Part shown: positions 50,913 through 60,065 of the stretch, piece after piece
Layout of the letters: every line of letters begins with the position of its first letter
How positions within the stretch are numbered: the stretch's first letter is position 1
From: Cheiracanthium punctorium
Lineage: Eukaryota; Arthropoda; Arachnida; Araneae; Cheiracanthiidae
Direction: 5' to 3'
Length of the DNA stretch: 64,000 nt
NCBI GenBank assembly: GCA_038373885.1
Contig: JAWZYV010011911.1
Location: forward strand, 62,001 to 126,000
Position numbers and translations under genes: made by a program
Notes under the pieces: generated by a model
The model's input: the letters and a program-made list of their open reading frames with translations, nothing else
Told to the model about the DNA's origin: nothing
Database searches by the model: none

Positions 50913-51164
50913 TAAAGAAGGACTTTAATTTTCCAGTTTATGTTTTTTACTTCCTTGTACGTAGTATAAGGAAGTAATGTGATCCCGAAAAATTTTGGGG
51001 GCCAAATTTCGACATAAAAACCGATTTTGACTACCTCTAAATTGAATTTTAAAAATTTTTTCGATGCATCTCATCGTAGGCTAGCATGCACGATCATATT
51101 AACGCGTCTGCAACTCATTTTGACCAGTGGCGAGTCTACTGTGGCCATTTTTTCCATGCCGTCT

Positions 51165-51234
51165 GTACGTACGTACGTACGTATGTACGTACGTATGTAC
51201 GTACGTACGTACGTACGTACGTACGTATGTATGT
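51165..51234. repeat. (GTAC)n microsatellite
   Basis: GTAC/GTAT tetranucleotides over 70 bp. Confidence 0.9.
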
Positions 51235-51753
51235 AACTCGCATATCTCAAAAACTATTGGTCGTAGAATGTTGAGATTTGATATTTAGGATTGTTCTATG
51301 ATCTAGTTGTGCACCTCCCCTTTTGGTGGCAATCGAATGAATAGTTTATGTACAGGACCGCCCAAAAGATTCGAAATACATTACGCTCTATGGGCCCAAA
51401 TTCATTAAACTCGCCTAACTCAAAAGCTATTAGGCGTAGAATGTCGAAACTTCATATTTTGGATATTAGTAACATCTAGTTGTGCACCTCCCCTTTTGGT
51501 TCCATTCGACTGGATAGTTTATCTACAGGACTGCCCAAAACATTCGAAATACATTACACTCAATGGGCCGAAATTCATTAAACTCGCATATCTCAAAAAC
51601 TGTTAGGCGTTGAATGTTGAAACTTTATATTTAGGATTGTTGTAACATCTAGTTGTGCACCTCCCCTTTCGGTTCCATTCGACTGAATAGTTTATCTACA
51701 GGACCGCCCAAAAGATTCGAAATACATTACGCTCTATGGGCCGAAATTCATCA
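51235..51753 (+). repeat. 173-bp tandem repeat, three units
   Basis: Units start at 51235, 51408 and 51581 with AACTCGC, giving an exact 173-bp period. Shared blocks are CTAGTTGTGCACCTCCCCTT and CCGCCCAAAA or CTGCCCAAAA followed by ATTCGAAATACATTAC. Diverged single units lie at about 52063 and 52520. Confidence 0.85.
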
Positions 51754-52253
51754 AAGCGTTTTTTAGAGGTATTGGGCTATTTCAAACGACTCAGAAGTGA
51801 TATATGCTGTAAAGAGTTAGAAAATGAATTTCTCTATTAAAAAAAGTGTCTTTATCATTTATAGTTCTGCTACAGGAACACTCAAAAGATTTCCAATACA
51901 TTACGGTCAATAGCAATTTTAGGGGCATTCATCCATTTCAAGCACAATACCGTCCTACCACATAAGTTAGGTAATGGTCCGACCACGTTCACGTGCCTCC
52001 CTCAAGAACTATGCCAAAAGTCGCCAAGCTTGGCGACTTTTGGTGTACGTGTGTGCATATTTAACTCTCAAATCTCAAAAACTATTATGAAATTTCATAT
52101 ATAAGAATGTTGTAACATCTAGTTGTGCATCTCGATTTTTGGTTCCAATCTACTGGAGAGTTTATTTACAGGACCACCGAAAAGAATTTCAGTACCTTAA
52201 TGTCTATGGACATCTTCATTATAATACAACTGTAGACAGTCATTGTTTGGTAC

Positions 52254-52515
52254 ATGCCCAAAATCTCGCTGTCTGTCCTCGACCTTGGCGAGTTTTGGCG
52301 AAATATCGCCAAATTTGGCGATAGTCAGTCATTTCGTCCATGCCCAAAGTATCGCCATTTGTCATCGTTCTTGGCGAGTTTTGGCGAAATATCGCCAAAT
52401 TTGGCGATAATCTGTCATTGTTTGGTTTATGCTTAAAATCTCGCCAAATGTCGTCGACATTGACGAGTTTCGCCGAAATATCGCCAAATTTGGCGCCAAA
52501 AATTATTTCCTATTT
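52254..52515 (+). repeat. ~86-bp tandem repeat with hairpin core
   Basis: Three units, with cores starting at 52285, 52371 and 52460. Each contains GGCGAAATATCGCCAAATTTGGCG or a close variant, two overlapping palindromes. The same palindrome type is in both LTRs. Confidence 0.8.
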
Positions 52516-53015
52516 TGTATAACTCTAAAACTTTAACCCGTAGATTTTTTAACTTTGTATTTAGAACTATTGTAATATCTAACTGTTTTCAATATCTTTT
52601 TTGACAGCATTCGACTGAGAATTTATTTACATGGTGAGCCAAATGACTTTGAATACATTGAGGTGTATAGATGCATTCAATTTATTGAAGGTCTGTGCTC
52701 ACTGACTACTTTGGCTATCCCCAAAATCTCGCTGACTATCTCAAGTTTGTCGGCTTTTGGTGAAATATCGCCAAATAAAGTGTCAGAAGGAAATCTTTCA
52801 AATTGAACTCAGCTTGGCGATATCGAAATATTTGGCTAGAAATTGCTAAACCTTACTATTATTGATATTTTATCTCTTTCTAACAAATAAATTTAGAGGA
52901 AGTGCGTCGAAAATATTTTTGATCTAGTGGACGTGCAAGGAAGTCATGTGTTGGACACATCAGATTTTTTTTTTTTAACTAGAAAAAAAAAATGGAAGAA
53001 CAACTTTAAAATCTC

Positions 53016-54275
53016 ATGAATATGATGCAGGAAATGAAAGCCGGACAAGAACAGATGAAGGCGGATTTAGAAATGAAAATTGAAGCCGGACAAGACGAAA
53101 TGAAAGCTGCACACGATGAGGTGAAAACCGGATTAGAAGAAATGAAAGCCGCGCAAGATGAGATGAAAACCGGACAAGCTGATTTAGAGAAGAAAATTGA
53201 GGTCGGATTGGTCGGACTAGAGAAGAAAGTGGAAGATGGACAAAGAAAAATAGAAACCGGATTAGATGAATTAAAAACCGCTCACGAAGAGATGAAAACC
53301 GGATTAGAGGAAGTGGAGAAAAGAGTGTCGCTTCTAGAAGAAAGTCAAGAGAAAAACATGAAAGAATTTCGTGTAGAATTTAATAATAAAATCGAGGACA
53401 AACTGCATTGGAAAGAAAATATAGTTTCGAAAATACGGAAAGAATGTGAAGCTAAAATGGAAGAAAAATTGTACTCTCTCGTCAAGCTGGGAATGTTACC
53501 GGAAAACATCAGACTGTCGTCACGCCGCCCAGCAGTGAGACAGACTTATGACGGAAAGACTCCCTGGGAATCCTACAAGACACAATTTTTAATCGTCGCT
53601 AAAGCCAATGGTTGGAGCGAGTCCGAGAAAGCGGACCAACTGGCCGCTTCCCTTAGCGGAGACGCAATTAATGTACTACAAACCATCGGGGCGACAAAGA
53701 TAGGAAATTTTGACGTACTTGCAAGTGCCTTGGAGTTGAAATTCGGAGAGAAGTGCCAGAAAGAAAATAGTAGAATCCGACTTAAGTCAAGGATGCAGAG
53801 ATCTGGCGAGACCCTTCAAGAGCTGGCTTCGGACATCGATAGGCTGTGTCATCTAGCCTACATGGACCACCTTGATAATGTCCGAGAAGAAATGGCGGTG
53901 CGTCATTTTATTGAAGCCATCCGTGATCCAGAAACCCAAAAGTCACTTATGTTGGAAGATTATCAGGATTTGAAATCTGCTCTCGTCTTCGCAATGAAAC
54001 TAGAAGCAGCTCAGCGGGCCGTCAGGAAAGATCGGCATGCTGTTAGAGCTGTCACGGTCCAAGAGGGAGCTGATAAAGACACAGAGAGCGTCGAGAACAG
54101 GTTGAAGAGAATTGAAGATCTCATAGAACGAAAATTAAGATCCGGTAGAACGAGAGATGGCCCAAAGAAAGTGAAATGCTGGAAGTGTGGCGCCGAAGGC
54201 CATGTGCAAAAGCATTGTGGTCGAAAGTCTCATGACCAGAAAGAGAACTCTAAGATCATGAAAGAGGGAAACTAG
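53016..54275 (+). CDS. gag: Ty3/gypsy Gag (nucleocapsid protein)
   Basis: Gag builds the virus-like particle that packages element RNA in the cytoplasm. The 419 codons encode a Lys/Glu-rich coiled coil at residues 1-130 with a repeating 'EEMKTG/QDEMKA' pattern. A capsid-like helical region follows at about 165-330 (WESYKTQF, then QLAASLSGDAINVLQT, then LELKFGEKC). A CCHC zinc knuckle lies at 388-401 (CWKCGAEGHVQKHC, C-x2-C-x4-H-x4-C). An ATG at 52992 lies in frame eight codons upstream but meets TAA at codon 6 (53007-53009). That upstream ATG fits the usual family start better, so 53016 is a second-best start and the copy may be impaired. Protease follows in the -1 frame with a 22-nt overlap. 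Confidence 0.92.
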   Translation: MNMMQEMKAGQEQMKADLEMKIEAGQDEMKAAHDEVKTGLEEMKAAQDEMKTGQADLEKKIEVGLVGLEKKVEDGQRKIETGLDELKTAHEEMKTGLEEVEKRVSLLEESQEKNMKEFRVEFNNKIEDKLHWKENIVSKIRKECEAKMEEKLYSLVKLGMLPENIRLSSRRPAVRQTYDGKTPWESYKTQFLIVAKANGWSESEKADQLAASLSGDAINVLQTIGATKIGNFDVLASALELKFGEKCQKENSRIRLKSRMQRSGETLQELASDIDRLCHLAYMDHLDNVREEMAVRHFIEAIRDPETQKSLMLEDYQDLKSALVFAMKLEAAQRAVRKDRHAVRAVTVQEGADKDTESVENRLKRIEDLIERKLRSGRTRDGPKKVKCWKCGAEGHVQKHCGRKSHDQKENSKIMKEGN

Positions 54276-54643
54276 GAGGTGGCTATCTCGCGGGGCGGAG
54301 GTTGCCAGATAGTCAAAAGCCTCACCTAAAAGTCTTGCAGATTTCATCAGTGAATGGCGGCAGTAATGGACTCTTCGTACTGGGATATGTTAATGGTTCC
54401 CCATGCCACATGGTGATTGATACTGGAGCGAACGTAACCATCATAAGGACGGATCTGGCTAAGAAATTAAATTTGAAGATTATCTGGACTCCGCCCTCGC
54501 TGACCCTCCAGACTGTGACAGGTGACAAGATCGAAGTGGGCGGAAAAGCGCAAGTAGAATCACGTTTGGGAATGCCAGATACGACCATCTGGTATATGTC
54601 GCCAATATTACAGATTCTTTTATTCTCGGACTCGACTTTTTAA
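54254..54643 (+). pseudogene. pro: Retroviral-type aspartic protease, frame-broken
   Basis: The protease cleaves Gag and Pol during particle maturation. The frame lies -1 relative to gag and has no convincing ATG, as expected if entered by frameshifting. The catalytic motif IDTGAN is at about 54418-54435, preceded by GYVNGSPCHMV. Near 54550-54590 the homologous reading moves to the pol frame (HLVYVANITDSFILGLDF is read from about 54584). The present frame instead continues as unrelated residues to a stop at 54641. A 1-nt loss, or an equivalent change, is the simplest cause. Confidence 0.8.
54266..54314 (+). promoter_or_regulatory. Predicted -1 ribosomal frameshift signal
   Basis: In the gag frame the last codons read G GGA AAC then TAG. 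GGGAAAC (54266-54272) fits the X XXY YYZ heptamer rule. After an 8-nt spacer, GGCTATCT (54281-54288) pairs with AGATAGTC (54307-54314), eight pairs with one G-U, around an 18-nt GC-rich loop. Slippage by -1 enters exactly the frame that encodes protease, open from 54254. This is a prediction from sequence only. Confidence 0.7.
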
Positions 54644-55323
54644 AATCGCATAAATTTAACTTGGACTTCAAGAATAATGTGCTTCGTTCAAACTCAGAAG
54701 AAATAGCTGCGTTCGATATTAAAAATGAAACTATTTTACCTGTTCAGCAAATAATAGCCCAGACTGATATCACTCTACCTCCCAGAACTGATTCAATAAT
54801 TTCTGGAACAGTAAAAGAAAGCAATAAATTCCGTTTTGGATTAATCGAACACCCAAACAATAGTGATTCCGTCAGAGGAGTACTTGTGGCAGCAACACTT
54901 GTGGACTTGTCGAGAACAGAAATTTCAGTTAGAGTAGTAAATGTGACGGACAAGTCGAAGGTGATAAAGAAAAATGAAGTGTTGGCGACATGCACTCCTG
55001 TTACCTGCATTAATAAGAACATCAGCCAAACGACAGCTAAATCTTCCGAGTGCCTGACGAAGGAATTAATACAAGACGTGGAGTTAACTGCAGAACAGAG
55101 AAGCGCTGCGGAGAAAGTAATAGCTGAATTTGAAGACCTCTTCTCCCGAACTTCGGGTGACTTTGGCCGTACGAGCATAACTCAACATACGATAGATACC
55201 GGCAGCCATTCTCCCATTAAGCAACATCCTAGGCGGCTGCCGTTTGCTAAGCAAGAAGAGGTGAGCAGACTTTTAGAGGAGATGCAGCGTGATGACGTCA
55301 TCGAGCCGTCGACTAGTCCCTAG
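54584..55323 (+). pseudogene. pol: Pol N-terminal part, end of protease to RT start
   Basis: In the pol frame it starts with the end of the protease fold (ILGLDFLKSH), crosses a linker of about 190 codons, and reaches the pre-RT block with HTIDTGSHSPIKQHPRRLP and EEMQRDDVIEPSTSP. It ends at TAG (55321-55323). At this position Ty3/gypsy proteins have Trp in the motif SPWASPIV, so TGG has become TAG. Reading resumes in the same frame straight afterwards (ASPIVLVRKKDG). The break would stop full Pol synthesis unless read through. Confidence 0.85.
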
Positions 55324-55338
55324 GCCTCGCCAATTGTT

Positions 55339-57867
55339 TTGGTCCGAAAGAAGGATGGTTCCACCCGGTTCTTTGTTGACTACAGACGTCTCAATGACAT
55401 TACCAAGAAAGACAGCTACCCTCTTCCCAGGATAGACGACACTTTGGACACTTTATCGGGAAACGAATGGTTTTCCACTCTGGATCTGAAAAGTGGTTAC
55501 TGGCAAGTGGAAATTCATCCCGACGACCGTGAAAAGACTGCGTTCACCACGGGACAAGGATTATGGCAGTTCAAAGTTATGCCTTTTGGACTCTGCAACG
55601 CACCTACTACATTCGAGCGACAAATGGAGACAGTGTTGAGAGGACTTTCCTACGAAGCATGTCTCGTTTATTTGGACGATATCATCATCGTCGGAAGGAC
55701 TTTCGAAGAGCATCTCGAGAACATTCGAAAGGTACTGCAGAAATTAAAAGAGGCAAACTTGAAACTAAGTCCATCGAAGTGCAATTTGTTTCGTCGGGAA
55801 GTACGTTACCTCGGGCACATAATATCCGCCCACGGAGTCCGAACCGATCCCGAAAAGACGTCCGCAGTCCAGAACTGGAGTCGTCCCGAGAATATCCATG
55901 ACTTAAGAAGTTTTCTCGGTCTGTGTACTTACTATCGAAAATTCGTGAAGGGCTTTTCTCAAATTGCAAGACCTCTTCACAAATTGACCGAGACTGGACA
56001 GAAATTTCTATGGACTGAGGAATGTGAGGACGCATTCAACGAACTGAAGACGGCTTTAACATCTTCGCCGATCCTGTCGTATCCTCAGCCTGACAAGCCA
56101 TTTATCCTGGACACAGACGCAAGTAAGGAGAGTGTTGGAGCAGTTTTGTCCCAGGAGATAGATGGCCAAGAACACGTCATTGCTTACTGGAGCAAATGCC
56201 TTTCAAAGGCAGAACGTAACTATTGTGTTACGAGAAAGGAACTTCTTGCTATCATTAAAGCCGTGGAGCACTTCCATCATTACCTGTACGGCCGCAAGTT
56301 CCTGCTCCGAACGGACCATGCCTCTTTAACCTGGCTTCTAAATTTCAAGAATCCAGAGGGCCAAATAGCCAGGTGGATACAGCGATTACAAGAATATGAC
56401 ATCGAGATACGTCATCGGAAAGGGTCATCTCATGGAAATGCAGATGCTTTGTCGAGAAGGCCCTGCATAGACAGTTGTCGCTATTGCTCCAGGGCAGAGA
56501 AAAATTACCATCTGAAACATCCCGTTGACCGCCAAGTTACATCATCGGCACCATCTCAAGATCCCTGGAGTGACGAAAATGTTCGGGCGGACCAATTAGT
56601 AGACAGCGACATCAAACCTATTGTGGAATTTATGGAAAAATCCAGCGCTAAGCCCAGTTGGCAAGAAATATCATCTTACAGTCCGGCAACAAAACAGTTC
56701 TGGGCTTTATGGTATTCGCTTCGCCTGAGGAATGGAGTCCTGTATCGTAAATGGGAGTCGGACGACGGCAAGATGCTCCGATGGCAGTTAGTACTCCCTC
56801 GTTCGAGGATTCCGAAGGTTCTAGAAGAGCTTCATAATGGCTTAACTGGAGGCCATTTTGGCGTGATGAAGACCCTACAGAAAGTTCGCGAGCGCTTCTA
56901 CTGGGTTAGGGCTCGAGGCGACGTCGAAAAGTGGTGTCAAGCTTGTGACGCCTGTGCCGCCCGTAAAGGCCCGAAGAAACGAAGCCGTGGAAGACTACAT
57001 CGTTATAATGTAGGAGCGCCTTTTGAGAGGATTGCCCTCGACATCCTGGGACCTCTTCCGCGAACTTCCGATGGCAACAAATACATCCTAGTTGTCATTG
57101 ACTACTTCTCTAAATGGCCCGAAGCGTTTTCTATTCCCGATCAAGAAGCTACAACCGTAGCAGAGGTACTGGTGCAAGAATGGATTTCCAGATATGGAAC
57201 CCCTCTGCAACTTCATTCCGACCAAGGAACGAACTTTACCTCTGCAGTCTTTAAAGGACTATGCCAACTTCTCGGAATGGATAAAACCCAGACTACGCCT
57301 TTACACCCACAATCCGACGGCATGGTGGAGAGGTTCAATCGCACAATTTTAAACAACCTCTCGCTTCTGGTATCTAGGAATCAAGAGGACTGGGACAAGA
57401 GACTCTCCCTCTTCCTGCTGGCCTATAGGAGCGCCGTCCATGAGACTACCGGCTTCACACCTTCCCAGATGCTGTTCGGCAGAGATCTTTGTCTTCCTGC
57501 CGATCTAGTGTTCGGCCGCCCTCCAGATGCGCCTTCATCGCCAGAGGAGTACGTGGAAAACCTTCGGGCACGGTTTGAAGGTGTGCATCATTTTGCTCGG
57601 GAGCGGATGAACCTGAACACGGAAAAGATGAAGACTCGCTACGACACGAAGGCTACGGGACACGAGTTCAACGCAGGTGACAAAGTTTGGCTATGGAATC
57701 CTACTCGACTGAAAGGCCTGTCTCCCAAGCTGCAATCGCCGTGGGACGGTTCTTACACAGTCCTAAACCGGCTGAATGACGTCATCGTACGGATTCGTAA
57801 GTCACCAAACTCGAAGCCAAGAGTTGTACATTACGATCGGCTAGCCATCTACCGCGGTTGTAATTAG
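55339..57867 (+). CDS. pol: Pol: reverse transcriptase, RNase H, integrase
   Basis: 842 open codons in the order RT, RNase H, integrase. RT: LDLKSGYW with Asp at residue 49, MPFGLCNAP at 81-89 and catalytic YLDD at 111-114. RNase H: Asp260 (DTDAS), Glu301 (RKEL), Asp326 (RTDH) and Asp369 (NADALSR). Integrase: zinc-binding residues H499, H506, C536 and C539; catalytic D568 (ALDILGP), D628 (HSDQG) and E664 (MVERFNRT) with the usual 35-residue D-E spacing; and a GPY/F-like module at 796-809. All catalytic residues are present and no stop interrupts the frame. The first RT residues lie upstream of the 55321 stop, so the coordinate start is not a natural start codon. There is no chromodomain and no envelope. 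Confidence 0.95.
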   Translation: MVRKKDGSTRFFVDYRRLNDITKKDSYPLPRIDDTLDTLSGNEWFSTLDLKSGYWQVEIHPDDREKTAFTTGQGLWQFKVMPFGLCNAPTTFERQMETVLRGLSYEACLVYLDDIIIVGRTFEEHLENIRKVLQKLKEANLKLSPSKCNLFRREVRYLGHIISAHGVRTDPEKTSAVQNWSRPENIHDLRSFLGLCTYYRKFVKGFSQIARPLHKLTETGQKFLWTEECEDAFNELKTALTSSPILSYPQPDKPFILDTDASKESVGAVLSQEIDGQEHVIAYWSKCLSKAERNYCVTRKELLAIIKAVEHFHHYLYGRKFLLRTDHASLTWLLNFKNPEGQIARWIQRLQEYDIEIRHRKGSSHGNADALSRRPCIDSCRYCSRAEKNYHLKHPVDRQVTSSAPSQDPWSDENVRADQLVDSDIKPIVEFMEKSSAKPSWQEISSYSPATKQFWALWYSLRLRNGVLYRKWESDDGKMLRWQLVLPRSRIPKVLEELHNGLTGGHFGVMKTLQKVRERFYWVRARGDVEKWCQACDACAARKGPKKRSRGRLHRYNVGAPFERIALDILGPLPRTSDGNKYILVVIDYFSKWPEAFSIPDQEATTVAEVLVQEWISRYGTPLQLHSDQGTNFTSAVFKGLCQLLGMDKTQTTPLHPQSDGMVERFNRTILNNLSLLVSRNQEDWDKRLSLFLLAYRSAVHETTGFTPSQMLFGRDLCLPADLVFGRPPDAPSSPEEYVENLRARFEGVHHFARERMNLNTEKMKTRYDTKATGHEFNAGDKVWLWNPTRLKGLSPKLQSPWDGSYTVLNRLNDVIVRIRKSPNSKPRVVHYDRLAIYRGCN

Positions 57868-58190
57868 CTCAGACCATGCTCACTATGGCGTAATTCCTCT
57901 TTTCTTTCATCTCTCATTTCTTTCCTGTCTTTCCCTTCTCTTCCTCTTTCCGCAACTCTCATTCACTCACTACTTACGCCATGTTTAGTGTACATATTTG
58001 TAATATATTGGTTTTATTCATGTGTATTTGTTTATTATGTCTATTATTTATATATTAGAGTGAATTTGCTTACTGTGTTTATTGATTATTTGCTTAAATT
58101 ATGTTGTTAAGATTTGGTTAACGGTTGGACACTGTATATATTTGTGTGACCTCCTAACTGGGGACTGTACTGCCCGGGACGTGCAGTCCT
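57868..58190. other. Element 3' noncoding region
   Basis: A pyrimidine-rich stretch (57895-57970) and AT-rich DNA without an open frame; no envelope-like gene. Confidence 0.7.
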
Positions 58191-58201
58191 TGGGAAGGGG
58201 G
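58191..58201 (+). promoter_or_regulatory. Polypurine tract
   Basis: TGGGAAGGGGG lies 3 nt before the 3' LTR start TGTTACG, where plus-strand DNA synthesis is primed in LTR elements. Confidence 0.75.
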
Positions 58202-58204
58202 CAA

Positions 58205-59122
58205 TGTTACGAATTTTCGGGGCAACCCGCTGCTCTGTGGCTTAAAATAGTTTAAAATTCGTATTCTACGCTTCAAATAGATAAATTTTGCTTTTTGTTG
58301 CATCAAAATCTGCCAATTAGAACCGGAGATATGGAGGTTTCGGTTTGCCATTGTTTTTCAATAGAGGTTCTAGAAAATTCGAGAAATATTAGTCCTAGAG
58401 CTTAGATATCTTCACATTTGGGGACTTATTTTTGGCGCTAAATTTGGCGATATTTCGCCAAAAGTCGCCAAGCTTGGCGACTTTTTGGTCATTTGCGCGA
58501 TTTTCCCAATGGGGCCTGGAAGTTGTTTTTTCTGCATTAAAACGCTTAATAACCTAACATTTCTCTTCTATGACGTAATCAAAATTCACGCTTTATGTAG
58601 AACCCTCGAGAAATTGCCTCTTCTGGAAACCTCTTGTACCTCCTGCGTCGGCTATTTATAGAAGCGCGCGTAGCCCCGAGGGTTCAGTGCGAGTTGAACG
58701 CCCAATGTGTGAAGAGCTCTCAGTACGCTTGTTTTGTGTGAATTGATAGTGCTATAGAAGCTGTGTTTTAGCTTGCTTTGTGAAGCTGTTTTTAAAGTGC
58801 TGTGTGTAAATTCTTCATTGCTGTGTCTTAAGGGATTGTGTACTATATCCCTTGAATATTTCCACGGAATTTTTGCCTGTGAAAGTGACTTATTTTGTGT
58901 GAGAAATACAGCATTTGTGAGAGCTTCTGATCCAACCGGATTGTTAAAAGCACGTTACTGCTAGATTGTGCTTGTGAATTGTGTACAGCTGATTGTTCTA
59001 CGAAGTTCTAGAAGCAATAAAGTTTATGTTCCATCCTGACAAGTGACTTTTTACTTGAACTTTTTACACCAACAGGACTTTAGAACGACGAACTCCAGGA
59101 GTAGCATAGTAATTCCGCAACA
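58205..59122 (+). mobile_element. 3' LTR, complete
   Basis: 918 bp from TGTTACG to CGCAACA, with TG...CA ends and imperfect 7-bp inverted termini. It contains TATTTATA (58653), TCAGT (58684) and AATAAA (59016-59021). The GCCAA/TTGGC palindrome block is at 58433-58486. The right flank is a TA microsatellite, so no target duplication can be read, and the left LTR has lost its end. Confidence 0.92.
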
Positions 59123-59157
<35 letters not shown>

Positions 59158-59191
59158 CGTGTGTGTATGTGTGTGGTGTGTGCGTGTATTC

Positions 59192-59222
<31 letters not shown>

Positions 59223-59234
59223 TATTTATGTGTA
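59123..59234. repeat. Compound (TA)n(GT)n(GC)n microsatellite
   Basis: TA, GT and GC dinucleotides in series directly after the 3' LTR. Cys/Val or His/Thr-rich frames here are artefacts of the repeat. Confidence 0.9.
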
Positions 59235-60011
59235 TATAAATATCGCTTTAATTCTTTATCTACCAGAGATAAATGGGCAATGTAAATTGAAAAATAAAAT
59301 GTTGCAGCAAAAAAGACTACTTTAAGAGCAAAATTTGTCGCGTTATTTTTAAAAAAATTACACATTTTAAATTTGTATACAGCCCCCGGACGGAAAAGTT
59401 CCTTATTAGTAAAAATGCCCACCATACACTAATTTGGTGACATAATTTTCATAAAGAAAATTTCTGAATATCTGTAAACATGCATGTCCAGGGAATGGCC
59501 GTACATGCTTTAACTGTAAACGTTCATTGCTAAAGTGCATTTTCCCAATAAGAACGTTTACATTGCCCTTTTGATGCACTCTACCAATATAAAGGTTCAT
59601 TGCTAGAGTGCATCTAAAGTATTTTCTTTTGTATTTCCTGTACGACCCTGAAACTCTATCATTCGTCGTGATTTTTCCTTTTCGAGAGCCCCCAAACAGT
59701 TGTTTAAGTCAGCATATATTTGTCTTGATATGGCTGACAGTTTTTAGGACACATTTTTCAAATACATTCCATTAATGTACGAGATATATTTTAGTAATTG
59801 GGTATTTTTTTGCAGGGGGGTCACATACAAATTTAAAAGCGTAAGATTTTGAAAATTTACGAATGGAATTTTTTCTTATAGCCTTTTTTCTTACTTATAT
59901 TTTTTAATTATATATCCATAATTTTTCAATATATATATTCTTAATTTCAATATTTCAATAGCCCACTTACCTTCAATAGATAAAGAATTTAAACCGTGTA
60001 TTGGGATATCC

Positions 60012-60013
<2 letters not shown>
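59235..60013. mobile_element. Second copy of the 20.7-kb palindromic MITE family
   Basis: It follows the block order of 20740-21428: GATAAATGG-CA-GTAAATT, TTTAAATTTGTATAC, ATTAGTAAAA, CGTGATTTTTC...TTCGAGAGCC, and the right end GGGATATCCTG. The left terminus has been replaced by the microsatellite. Confidence 0.7.
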
Positions 60014-60056
<43 letters not shown>

Positions 60057-60064
60057 GGGGGAGG
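60014..60064. repeat. (TA)n microsatellite and G run
   Basis: About 20 TA units followed by GGGGGGG. Confidence 0.9.
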
Positions 60065-60065
60065 G

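Larger units (their letters stand above)
50948..52962 (+). repeat. Composite repeat inserted in the leader
   Basis: The ~2 kb between the primer site and gag begins with TTACTTCCTTGTACGTAGTA and ends near ACGTGCAAGGAAGTCATG, which are inverted relative to each other. Between them are a GTAC microsatellite (51165-51234), three 173-bp tandem units (51235-51753), degenerate further copies of that unit (about 52063-52225 and 52520-52695) and three ~86-bp units with GCCAA hairpins (52254-52515). Without it the leader would be about 110 bp, a usual size for this group. No protein-coding frame is credible. I infer a nested repeat element. Confidence 0.65.
50091..59122 (+). mobile_element. Ty3/gypsy LTR retrotransposon, defective
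   Basis: The element has two LTRs, a primer-binding site, gag with a CCHC knuckle, protease, RT, RNase H, integrase and a polypurine tract. RT before integrase identifies the Ty3/gypsy group. No envelope-like frame follows integrase (57868-58190 is noncoding). The LTRs differ at scattered sites, roughly a few percent by eye, so insertion was fairly recent. It interrupts the second copy of the duplicated segment. Defects are the truncated 5' LTR, a gag stop, a protease frame break and a stop before the RT. Its length of about 9 kb includes a ~2-kb insert in the leader. Confidence 0.95.

Noticed and set aside
51027..51274. Open frames rich in Tyr-Val-Arg over the GTAC microsatellite
   Set aside because: They are translations of a tetranucleotide repeat inside the retrotransposon leader.
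54322..55178. Minus-strand frames up to 144 codons opposite protease and pol
   Set aside because: They are mirror frames of the real plus-strand coding sequence.
57868..58190. Envelope gene after integrase
   Set aside because: The region has no open frame of useful size, signal peptide or membrane segment.
59043..59425. Cys/Val-rich and His/Thr-rich frames after the 3' LTR
   Set aside because: They arise from the GT/CA microsatellite; no protein is implied.
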